Part shown: in pieces, positions 1-6,507 of the stretch | How positions within the stretch are numbered: the stretch's first letter is position 1 | Layout of the letters: each line of letters begins with the position of its first letter | From: JAWUWD01 sp034112085 | Lineage (GTDB): Bacteria; Bacteroidota; Bacteroidia; Cytophagales; Cyclobacteriaceae | Assembly: GCA_034112085.1 (NCBI GenBank) | Contig: JAWUWD010000035.1 | Coordinates: 1-8,767 of the forward strand | Length of the DNA stretch: 8,767 nt | Direction of reading: 5' to 3' | Notes under the pieces: generated by a model | Database searches by the model: none | Told to the model about the DNA's origin: nothing | Seen by the model: only the letters and a program-made list of their open reading frames with translations | Translations under genes and position numbers: made by a program

Positions 1-40
1 ATTAATCATGTAATGTTTTGTTTTAAAAAACAACGACTCT

Positions 41-1012
41 ATGCTTAATCAATACGGTGCTTCAAGGGAAGAAATGATGGGCTATTCCTTACAAGATTTC
101 TTCAAACATGACATTAACAAGGGGTACGAAGTTGTCATGGACCTTTTAGATAACGGCAAACAGCAAAAGATAATTAAAGAGCAAAAACTTGACGGAACTA
201 CCTTTTGGATAGAAGGAGATTACGTATGCCTTTATAATAATGATGGAGACATCAGAGGACTATTTGGCTTTCAAAAAGACATCAGTGATCGAATCGAAAC
301 AGAAGAAGATTTGAGAAAAATTACCGAAGATTTGATAGGTTCAAACAATGAACTTCAACAATTCGCCTACCTAACCTCTCATGATCTACGTGCTCCTGTA
401 GTAAACCTCAATAGCTTACTGAATTTTTACAATAAGGATAACCCGCAAGACAAAGATAATCCAATAATTATAAAGAAGATAGAAGAATCAGTCCTGAGAC
501 TGCAAAACACACTCAATGATCTCGTAAATATAGTTGCATTAAAAAAACAGGAAACAGAAAGTGAGAAAAGTGTCTACTTCTCAAAAGTCACCAATGACGT
601 AAAGACCTCAATTCAAACACTATTGTCTCAAGTAGAACATACAGTGTCTGTTGAATTCAATGTGAAAACAATAAAATATCCTAAAACTCATCTTCATAGT
701 ATCGTTCAAAACTTATTGACGAATGCTATCAAGTATAGAAGTACTAAAAGAGCTTTGGAGATAGGAATCAAGACTTATAATCATGACGATTACGTATGTC
801 TTGAGATCAGGGATAATGGTCTTGGCATTGATATGAATAAGTATGGAGATAAGTTATTTGGAATCTACCAGAGATTCCACAATGTAGCGAACAGTAAAGG
901 TCTCGGTCTATATATTGTAAAAACACAGGTAGAAATGATGGGGGGATATATTGACGTCAAGAGTAAAGTCAATCAAGGAACGACCTTTAAAATTTACTTA
1001 TTGAAGAAATAA
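41..1012 (+). CDS. PAS-domain sensor histidine kinase, cytoplasmic, apparently 5'-truncated
   Basis: This is a two-component sensor kinase that autophosphorylates on histidine and probably passes the phosphate to the receiver encoded next to it. Residues 1-85 are the middle and end of a PAS sensing domain (YGASREEMMGYS near residue 5, closing with GFQKDISDR near 76-84). A HisKA domain follows, with phosphoacceptor His114 in SHDLRAP. The HATPase domain has an N box (Asn224, Asn228), a G1 box DNGLG at 258-262, an F-box-like YQRFH at 276-280 and a G2 box KGLGL at 286-290. No signal peptide or membrane segment is visible, so it should be cytoplasmic. ATG 41 is the only usable start after an in-frame TAA at 11-13, yet it falls inside the PAS fold. 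The first PAS strands are therefore missing, or are encoded upstream in another frame. Kinase identity is secure; the 5' end is not. Confidence 0.88.
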   Translation: MLNQYGASREEMMGYSLQDFFKHDINKGYEVVMDLLDNGKQQKIIKEQKLDGTTFWIEGDYVCLYNNDGDIRGLFGFQKDISDRIETEEDLRKITEDLIGSNNELQQFAYLTSHDLRAPVVNLNSLLNFYNKDNPQDKDNPIIIKKIEESVLRLQNTLNDLVNIVALKKQETESEKSVYFSKVTNDVKTSIQTLLSQVEHTVSVEFNVKTIKYPKTHLHSIVQNLLTNAIKYRSTKRALEIGIKTYNHDDYVCLEIRDNGLGIDMNKYGDKLFGIYQRFHNVANSKGLGLYIVKTQVEMMGGYIDVKSKVNQGTTFKIYLLKK

Positions 1013-1046
1013 TTCTGTAAATCATTTTCTGTTTTTAAAAATATTA

Positions 1047-1054
1047 TATCTTTG
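1047..1054 (+). promoter_or_regulatory. Bacteroidota-type -7 promoter element for the receiver gene
   Basis: TATCTTTG is an exact match to the TAnnTTTG -7 consensus of the Bacteroidota primary sigma factor. It lies in the 65-base gap after the kinase, 23 bases before the receiver ATG. The upstream -33 element is poor: the nearest TTTG-like sequence is TCTG at 1028-1031, with a short spacer. I infer a start of transcription near 1060. This would let the receiver be expressed apart from the kinase. Confidence 0.45.
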
Positions 1055-1077
1055 GTTTAATCGATTAAGAATGTCAC

Positions 1078-1476
1078 ATGAATGTATTGATTATAGATGA
1101 TGATGAGATAAATAACTTCCTTTGCAAGAAGGTAATGGAGATTTCTGGGTTTTCACAAGATATTCACTCTTGTCAAAGTGTCGATCAAGGAATAAAATAT
1201 CTTAAAGAGGTCCATAAAAAAGATCCTAGTAATTACCCGGATGCATTATTCTTGGACATAAACATGCCAATACGCACTGGGTGGGATTTTCTTGACGAAT
1301 ATGAGTTACTTTGCAAAGAAGAGGTGCTTAAGAAAATGAATATCTATATGCTTTCTTCATCAGTGTATGAAGAAGATATTAAAAAAGCGGAAGACAACCC
1401 CCTAGTTACCCAGTACGTCACTAAGCCATTAGAAGACTCTATTTTACTTGATCTCGAGAAGCAGATCTTATCTTAA
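1078..1476 (+). CDS. Single-domain (CheY-like) response regulator
   Basis: This is a 132-residue stand-alone receiver domain with no output domain, as in CheY, Spo0F or Rcp1. The acidic pocket is Asp7-Asp8-Asp9 in IIDDDEI, the phosphoacceptor is Asp60 in FLDINMP, the conserved Ser/Thr is in LSSS at 92-95, and the conserved Lys116 is in TKPLED. All residues needed for phosphorylation are present. It follows the PAS kinase on the same strand by 65 bases, so that kinase is the likely phosphodonor. With no DNA-binding domain, it probably acts by protein contact or as a relay intermediate. Its last nine bases overlap the 3' end of the convergent bioA. Confidence 0.92.
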   Translation: MNVLIIDDDEINNFLCKKVMEISGFSQDIHSCQSVDQGIKYLKEVHKKDPSNYPDALFLDINMPIRTGWDFLDEYELLCKEEVLKKMNIYMLSSSVYEEDIKKAEDNPLVTQYVTKPLEDSILLDLEKQILS

Positions 1477-2751
1477 TTCTATCTCTTCTAATAATTCATC
1501 AATAGCTCCATAAACGGTTGCCATTTCTTCTTTGGTAATAATGTACGGAGGTAAAACGTAAATAATGTTCCCCAAAGGTCTCAATAATATATTTCGGTCC
1601 AAAAAGAACGGGTAAAGCTTATGCTTCACCTCGTTGGCATAAGATGTATCATCCGTGGTGTCAAACTCCAAAGCTAGAATAGTTCCAAATTGTCTGACTT
1701 CCCTGAGTTTAGGATGGTTCTCCAATTTTTCTTTATAATATTTTTGCAAGTCCACTAACTGAGCAATTTGGTTTTGGCAAGCGCTATCCATCAGTAAGTC
1801 AAAACTCGCATTGGCTGAGGCACAGGCTATAGGGTTGGCTGTAAAAGAATGTCCATGAAAAAATGTTTTCATCAAGTCGTTATCTCTATAAACTTCAATG
1901 ATCTTCTCAGTACAGGTAGTTAATCCTAGCGCCATTGTCCCGCCAGTAAGGCCTTTTGACAATGCGAAGATATCTGGTTTATGAGTCAAATGATCGGCAG
2001 CAAATAACTTTCCAGTTCTTCCAAAACCTGTAAATACTTCATCTGCTATGCAGATCACTCCATTAATTTGAGCATAGCTGATCATCTCATCGAGTACTTC
2101 AGGAGAGTACATAAGCATTCCCGCTGAACCCAGTACCAGAGGCTCGAAAATGAATGCCCCGACATCACCTTGATCTACGAGTGACATAAATTTTTTCAGA
2201 ACTGTCGATTCTTTACCAGCAATGGGACAGTCAACAAACGCCACATCAAATAAATAAGGAGAAAAAGGAGCAGAAAAAGGACCTCTATCCCCTACCGACA
2301 TTGCTCCAAACGTATCTCCATGATACGCTCCATTAAATGCAATTGTCTTTTTCCGTTCAATACCTTGATTGTACCAGTGCTGAAAAGTCATCTTCAAAGC
2401 GACTTCAATGGCGGTACTTCCATTATCTGAGAAAAATGCCTTTGATTGATTATCGGGAAGAATAGAGAGTATATTTTCAGCCACATTAATAGCCGGCTCA
2501 TGAGTGAATCCAGCAAAGATTACATGCTCCAGTTCTTGAGCCTGTTTAGCCACTGCTGCCGCAATATATGGATGACTATGTCCATGAAGGTTCACCCACC
2601 AAGATGAAACTGCATCTAGGATTTCTCTTCCGTCTTCGGTATATAAATAGGCTCCTTTGGCACTCTTGACCACCAATGGATCTGACGTATCCACCAGTTG
2701 AGTAAACGGGTGCCAAATGTATTTTTTATCTCTCTTTAATAATTCGCTCAT
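1468..2751 (-). CDS. bioA: Adenosylmethionine-8-amino-7-oxononanoate aminotransferase
   Basis: BioA is a PLP enzyme that converts 8-amino-7-oxononanoate to 7,8-diaminopelargonate using S-adenosylmethionine as amino donor. At 427 residues it has the usual family length. Visible family motifs are WHPFTQ at 13-18, SSWW at 49-52, YHGDTFGAMSVGD at 143-155, ADEVFTGFGRTGK at 236-248 with PLP-contacting Asp237, SKGLTGG with Schiff-base Lys266, FHGHSFTANP at 298-307, and RPLG with Arg391. These follow the E. coli BioA pattern closely, rather than other class III aminotransferases. The active-site Tyr of E. coli WHPYTS is Phe16 here. The ATG start lies inside bioD (26-base overlap), pointing to translational coupling in a bioF-bioD-bioA unit. 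The stop overlaps the convergent receiver gene, so no intergenic terminator fits. Confidence 0.97.
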   Translation of the reverse strand: MSELLKRDKKYIWHPFTQLVDTSDPLVVKSAKGAYLYTEDGREILDAVSSWWVNLHGHSHPYIAAAVAKQAQELEHVIFAGFTHEPAINVAENILSILPDNQSKAFFSDNGSTAIEVALKMTFQHWYNQGIERKKTIAFNGAYHGDTFGAMSVGDRGPFSAPFSPYLFDVAFVDCPIAGKESTVLKKFMSLVDQGDVGAFIFEPLVLGSAGMLMYSPEVLDEMISYAQINGVICIADEVFTGFGRTGKLFAADHLTHKPDIFALSKGLTGGTMALGLTTCTEKIIEVYRDNDLMKTFFHGHSFTANPIACASANASFDLLMDSACQNQIAQLVDLQKYYKEKLENHPKLREVRQFGTILALEFDTTDDTSYANEVKHKLYPFFLDRNILLRPLGNIIYVLPPYIITKEEMATVYGAIDELLEEIELR

Positions 2752-3358
2752 TAATCAAATTTGTTTTGAGAATTTTGGCATATTGATCTATTTGATCTTT
2801 GCCCATATCTAATTCTTGTTTCACTTTTAATAAACATGGCACTCCAGCATATTTCAATATGATTTGCTCAGACTCCTCATTACTATCTCCATTAAAGACT
2901 ACTCCTAATAGATCGTATCCATTACTTTTAAGATATTCTATACTTAGTAAACTATGATTGATGCTTCCCAAATATAAATTACAAACCAATACTACTTTAC
3001 AGTCAAAGTTCTTTGCCATATCAATCACCAATTCGTGATCATTTACAGGCACCATCAATCCACCTGCTCCTTCGATAATTAGATCCCTATCGGTAATAGG
3101 AAAACTGATTGATTTCAGGTCAATTTCAACATTATCTAACTTAGCAGATGCATGAGGTGAAGCTGGCGTATTCAGCAAGTATGCTTCCTTATGGTAAGTG
3201 GTTAATGGATCACTCACCAATGATCTTACTACTTCAGTATCAGTAGGATATCCAGCTTGGATTGGCTTCCAGTAGTCAGCTCTCAACGCCTGTATAAATA
3301 TAGCAGACACCACAGTCTTACCACTGTCAGTCCCTATGGCTGTTATGAAATATTTCAA
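2726..3358 (-). CDS. bioD: Dethiobiotin synthetase
   Basis: BioD is an ATP-dependent enzyme that carboxylates 7,8-diaminopelargonate and closes the ureido ring to give dethiobiotin. The protein has 210 residues. The P-loop is GTDSGKT at 9-15 (Lys14, Thr15). Other BioD signatures are WKPIQAG at 30-36, SPHASA at 67-72, IIEGAGGLMVPVN at 94-106 and LGSINHSLLS at 130-139. The start codon is TTG (3358-3356), overlapping the bioF TGA as TTGA. A TAA codon sits directly upstream in frame, and no ATG or GTG lies between it and the P-loop. TTG is thus the only reasonable start, and it gives the expected MKYFITAIGTD N-terminus. Relative to E. coli GTDTEVGKT, the first P-loop glycine aligns with Ala7, probably a lineage variant. 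Overlaps on both sides place it firmly in the operon. Confidence 0.96.
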   Translation of the reverse strand: MKYFITAIGTDSGKTVVSAIFIQALRADYWKPIQAGYPTDTEVVRSLVSDPLTTYHKEAYLLNTPASPHASAKLDNVEIDLKSISFPITDRDLIIEGAGGLMVPVNDHELVIDMAKNFDCKVVLVCNLYLGSINHSLLSIEYLKSNGYDLLGVVFNGDSNEESEQIILKYAGVPCLLKVKQELDMGKDQIDQYAKILKTNLINERIIKER

Positions 3359-4500
3359 TTATCTATGATTTTTTGAATTAGCAAATCAATTTCATCAAAG
3401 GTATTGTAGCTATGCAGGCAAATTCGGAGTCTTTCTGTTCCTGACTTAACCGTGGGAGACAGAATAGGTCTTACGTCTAACCCATTATCCTGCAACATCA
3501 GTGCAGTATTTTTCACCTTAATATTTCCGGATATAATCACTCCCTGAATCGCTGAATAGCTTTCAACCACATCCAATTCTTGATCTCGAAATTCAGCTTT
3601 TGCTTTTGCCATGTTACTTTGGAAATAAGCAATGTTGTCTGTCAGATTTTGCCTATCTATATCTGCCCGTGACAAAAAGTCTATGGCACAACTCATCGAT
3701 ATCACACTATGCTCTGGCAAAGCTGTGGTGTAAATAAATGGTCTTGAAAAATTGATCAAAAAATCTATGAGCTTTTGACTACCTACGACAGATGCGCCAT
3801 GTACACCAAGTGCTTTTCCAAAAGTATATATCCTTGCGAAAACATCATCCTGAACCTCTTCAGCTACACATAGTCCCTTCCCTTCATTACCGATTACTCC
3901 TACACTATGGGCTTCATCAACTATTAGATTTGCTCCATGTTTAGTGCAAATATCTACAAGTCTTTTAAGAGGGCATAAGTCGCCATCCATCGAGTATATT
4001 GACTCTACTACCACATAAATATCTACTGCTGGTTTTTGAAGCTTACTTTCCAAGTCCTCAAGGTCATTATGTTTGAATGAAATTTTATCCGCATGACTCA
4101 ACCTCATCCCATCTTTGATACTTGCATGAGCTAATTCATCGTAGATAATTAAATCACCTCTTTGAGGTAGTGCAGAAAGTACGCCTTGGTTAGCATTATA
4201 ACCTGAGTTAAATAACAAGGCAGCTTCACTTGAGAAAAATGAGGATATTTTACCTTCAAGACCTACAACTAATTCACTATTCCCTGAAATCAAACGTGAG
4301 CCTGTTGCTCCATTCAACTTGGATGTCAATTGAGAAATATGTTCTGAAATTTCACCATTAAGCTCCTCTGATCTTGAAAAACCCAAATAGTCATTGGAAC
4401 AAAAATCAATCATATTTCCTAACAGCTTAAGCTCTCTAAAGCTATTTTCAACAGACCTTTTGTTCAGTTGATTTTGAAGTCTTGAGGGAAATTGAATCAT
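3355..4500 (-). CDS. bioF: 8-amino-7-oxononanoate synthase
   Basis: BioF is a PLP-dependent alpha-oxoamine synthase that condenses a pimeloyl thioester with L-alanine, releasing CO2, to give 8-amino-7-oxononanoate. Counted from the ATG at 4500 (381 residues), it shows NDYLG near 36, GATGSRLISGN near 64, DEAHSVG near 195 and FGKALG with PLP Lys229. It also has RPFIYTTALP near 253 and the BioF-like tail ILSPTVKSGTERLRICLHSYNT. An in-frame GTG at 4554 would add 18 residues that resemble no part of the family and are encoded by a palindrome. MIQFPSRLQNQL is a typical BioF N-terminus, so I prefer the ATG. The related enzymes KBL and ALAS are unlikely given the bioD and bioA neighbours. It follows the SDR on the same strand by 61 bases (7 if GTG is used). 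Confidence 0.95.
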   Translation of the reverse strand: MIQFPSRLQNQLNKRSVENSFRELKLLGNMIDFCSNDYLGFSRSEELNGEISEHISQLTSKLNGATGSRLISGNSELVVGLEGKISSFFSSEAALLFNSGYNANQGVLSALPQRGDLIIYDELAHASIKDGMRLSHADKISFKHNDLEDLESKLQKPAVDIYVVVESIYSMDGDLCPLKRLVDICTKHGANLIVDEAHSVGVIGNEGKGLCVAEEVQDDVFARIYTFGKALGVHGASVVGSQKLIDFLINFSRPFIYTTALPEHSVISMSCAIDFLSRADIDRQNLTDNIAYFQSNMAKAKAEFRDQELDVVESYSAIQGVIISGNIKVKNTALMLQDNGLDVRPILSPTVKSGTERLRICLHSYNTFDEIDLLIQKIIDN

Positions 4501-4544
4501 ATATAATTTAGCAACATCAATGGTTGAAGATGCTAAATTATATA
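4500..4544. repeat. 45-base near-perfect palindrome in the bioF leader
   Basis: Two 21-base arms (4500-4520 and 4524-4544) are complementary at 19 of 21 positions around a 3-base centre. The outer 14 bases of each arm, tatataatttagca and its reverse complement, match perfectly; the two mismatches fall at arm positions 15 and 17. It fills most of the gap between the SDR stop and the bioF ATG, and its promoter-distal arm ends on the A of that ATG. In bioF mRNA it would fold into an AU-rich hairpin with a CCA loop. As DNA it could be an operator for a dimeric regulator, as biotin operons often have a long palindromic operator, but the arms do not match the BirA consensus TTGTAAACC. No U-tract follows, so it is not an intrinsic terminator. 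Confidence 0.8.
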
Positions 4545-4561
4545 ATCTAAACACATAAATA

Positions 4562-5419
4562 CTACCTCTTACGAATCTTCTCTAGCTGATCCCACATATC
4601 ATCAGAGATCACATCCAAATGACTAAACTCTCCTCCAGTGTACAACCATTCTCCTCCATCTATAGTCACTACTTCACCATTGACATAAGCCGAAAAGTCT
4701 GACATCAGATAAGCAGCAAGATTCGCCAACTCTTGATGTTCCCCCACCCTTTTCAGTGGCACGTTCATCGCTGGGTCAAATTTTTCAACTAACTCGCCTG
4801 GAAGGAGCCTACTCCAAGCTCCTTCGGTTGGAAATGGACCAGGGGCAATCGCATTGGACCGAATACCATATTTCGCCCACTCTACTGCCAAAGATCTAGT
4901 CAAAGCCAATACGCCTGCTTTGGCGCATGCAGAAGGCACAACATACCCTGACCCTGTCCATGCATAAGTAGTTACAATATTGAGAAAAACACCTTTTTCT
5001 TTCGCAGCTATCCAATGCTTACCTACGGCCAATGAGAAGTTGTAAGATCCCTTTAATACGATATCCACGACCACATCAAATGCCTTGTGAGACAACCTTT
5101 CTGTTGGGCTGATGAAATTTCCAGCAGCATTATTCAAAACACCATCTATCTTACCAAATCGTTCAATAGTCTTATTGAGTACATTCTCAACTTCAAAATA
5201 CTTCCTAACATCACAAGATATGGCCAACACCTTACCTCCAGTTTCCTCTTCGAGTTCTTTAGCAGTTTGCTCTAGTACTTCCATCTTACGACTAGTGATT
5301 ACCAAATTAGCCCCTAGCTCAAGGAAATACTTACCCATTGACCTGCCTAGTCCAGTTCCTCCACCTGTAACAATATAAGTTTTACCTTGTAGCGCATTGT
5401 CTTTTAACATTCCTTCCAT
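4562..5419 (-). CDS. SDR-family oxidoreductase, 2,4-dienoyl-CoA-reductase-like
   Basis: This is an NAD(P)H-dependent short-chain dehydrogenase/reductase of 285 residues. The Rossmann cofactor motif is TGGGTGLG at 18-25, with SRK at 43-45 just after the second strand, a setting that favours NADPH. NNAAGNFISPTERLS at 96-110 and TTYAWTGSGYVVPSACAKAGV at 150-170 closely resemble mitochondrial 2,4-dienoyl-CoA reductase (DECR1). As in that enzyme the usual YxxxK is replaced by Ser163-x3-Lys167, with the catalytic Tyr (here Tyr152) eleven residues before the Ser. The predicted reaction is reduction of polyunsaturated enoyl-CoA in beta-oxidation. The start could be Met1 or Met4 (ATG at 5410). It precedes bioF on the same strand and is the first gene of the apparent cluster, but a role in biotin synthesis is not shown. 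The family match is strong; the exact substrate is inferred. Confidence 0.88.
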   Translation of the reverse strand: MEGMLKDNALQGKTYIVTGGGTGLGRSMGKYFLELGANLVITSRKMEVLEQTAKELEEETGGKVLAISCDVRKYFEVENVLNKTIERFGKIDGVLNNAAGNFISPTERLSHKAFDVVVDIVLKGSYNFSLAVGKHWIAAKEKGVFLNIVTTYAWTGSGYVVPSACAKAGVLALTRSLAVEWAKYGIRSNAIAPGPFPTEGAWSRLLPGELVEKFDPAMNVPLKRVGEHQELANLAAYLMSDFSAYVNGEVVTIDGGEWLYTGGEFSHLDVISDDMWDQLEKIRKR

Positions 5420-5448
5420 ATTATTTCAATTTATTTAAGTATGTAATT

Positions 5449-5467
5449 AATTTAAAGTTATTAAATT
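5449..5467. repeat. Small inverted repeat between divergent SDR and ompA-like genes
   Basis: The 7-base arms aatttaa (5449-5455) and ttaaatt (5461-5467) flank agtta. They lie in the 90-base divergent intergenic region that must hold the promoters for both directions. In such AT-rich sequence this could be chance. I find no convincing -33/-7 pair on either strand here. The best partial -7 matches are TAGCTTTC at 5498-5505 (plus) and TAACTTTA on the minus strand within 5452-5459. Confidence 0.3.
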
Positions 5468-5521
5468 TCAACCTGTAAGAATTTGCACCCGTTAATTTAG
5501 CTTTCATAAATGCCATTATTC

Positions 5522-6466
5522 ATGCGAAAAACAACAATAGGTATATTCATTCTTCTCGCCACCAGCGGCTGCGTAATGCAAAAACAATATGACAACCTGC
5601 TTACAGAAAAAGTTAGAATGGAAGCAGATCTTAGTCAATGCAAAGACAGTGTCTCAGCATTAAACACTGCACTTGAGAACTTCGAAGCCAAAAACAAAAG
5701 CCATTCTGAAGATAATGGGTTATTAAAATCCAAACTTAAAAGTACGGAGTCTTCATTGGCATCTATAACCCAACAACATGAGGAGCTCAATAAGTACTAT
5801 GACAATCTTCGTAACAATAGTGGTCAACTTAATAAAAACCTAGTTGATCAACAACAAGAATTATTGACGATCCGTGAAAGTTTAGAAAAAACCAGACAAA
5901 TAAATGATGTGCTTAACACTGACCTTGTTGAACGTGAGAAGAAAGTAGCTGAGCTTGAGAAAATTCTACAAGATGAAGCTAATGCCACTCGAGAATTGAA
6001 ATCTAAAATTTCTAATTCTCTTCTCAGTTTTGACGAAAGTGACTTACAAGTGACTACAAAAAATGGAAAGGTTTATGTTTCATTATCAGAGAAACTACTC
6101 TTCAAATCAGGAAGCATTTCAGTGGACCCAAAAGGAGTAAGTGCTCTGACTCAGTTAGCAAATGCACTAAAATCTCAAGAACATATCAATGTTATGGTCG
6201 AGGGACATACTGACAACATTCCTGTATCAAAAACCACTGCGCATATGAAAGATAATTGGGATTTGAGTGTATTAAGAGCTACTTCAATAGTTAAAATATT
6301 GGCTAAAAGTGGTGTTTCGAAAGAACAAATTATCGCAGCAGGAAAAGGAGAATATTCACCGGTTGCTGACAATAGTACTGCTGAAAGTCGTCAAAAAAAT
6401 AGGCGAACTGATATTATTATCACCCCTGATCTAAGTAAATTGTTTGAAATGCTAAATGTTGAATAA
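5522..6466 (+). CDS. OmpA-family peptidoglycan-binding lipoprotein with coiled coil
   Basis: This is a predicted outer-membrane lipoprotein that anchors to peptidoglycan. Numbering runs from the upstream ATG at 5510 (318 residues). A short signal peptide starts at Met5 (MRKTTIGIFILLATSGC) and ends in a lipobox-like TSGC with Cys21 as the lipidation site. Charged, heptad-like sequence rich in Leu, Glu and Lys spans about 25-170 and should form a coiled-coil stalk. The OmpA/MotB domain covers about 175-305, with EGHTDN (Asp235), NWDLSVLRA (Arg256) and RQKNRRTD. Asp235 and Arg256 correspond to the residue pair that binds diaminopimelate in OmpA. I prefer ATG 5522 because it puts the positive residues right at the signal-peptide start; 5510 adds only MPLF. 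The kinase gene follows 41 bases on with no terminator, so co-transcription is likely. Confidence 0.88.
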   Translation: MRKTTIGIFILLATSGCVMQKQYDNLLTEKVRMEADLSQCKDSVSALNTALENFEAKNKSHSEDNGLLKSKLKSTESSLASITQQHEELNKYYDNLRNNSGQLNKNLVDQQQELLTIRESLEKTRQINDVLNTDLVEREKKVAELEKILQDEANATRELKSKISNSLLSFDESDLQVTTKNGKVYVSLSEKLLFKSGSISVDPKGVSALTQLANALKSQEHINVMVEGHTDNIPVSKTTAHMKDNWDLSVLRATSIVKILAKSGVSKEQIIAAGKGEYSPVADNSTAESRQKNRRTDIIITPDLSKLFEMLNVE

Positions 6467-6507
6467 AAATTATCATCTTTTAAAATAGCTGCTAATATTA
6501 TAATCCA

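Noticed and set aside
21..31. Programmed -1 frameshift site (A AAA AAC type)
   Set aside because: The heptamer is in phase with the kinase frame itself, so a -1 slip would leave that frame rather than enter it. A +1 change or simple indel explains the layout better.
4500..4544. Reading the palindrome as a classical BirA operator
   Set aside because: Position and overall length are similar to known bio operators, but the arms (TAATTTAGCA-like) do not match TTGTAAACC or its Gram-positive variants. Naming the regulator would be a guess.
4500..4561. Intrinsic terminator between the SDR and bioF
   Set aside because: The stem is AU-rich with few GC pairs, and no T-tract follows on the transcribed strand; the bioF coding sequence begins at once.
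5087..5378. Open frames on the plus strand opposite the SDR gene
   Set aside because: They lie antisense to a well-conserved SDR coding region, their translations show no recognisable motif, and their length is ordinary for a shadow frame.
5482..5505. A promoter for the ompA-like gene from TTTG (5482-5485) and TAGCTTTC (5498-5505)
   Set aside because: The boxes are only 12 bases apart, well short of normal -33/-7 spacing, and the second box is imperfect.
6175..6372. A 65-codon open frame on the minus strand inside the ompA-like gene
   Set aside because: It is antisense to the conserved OmpA domain and has no family resemblance or start context of its own.
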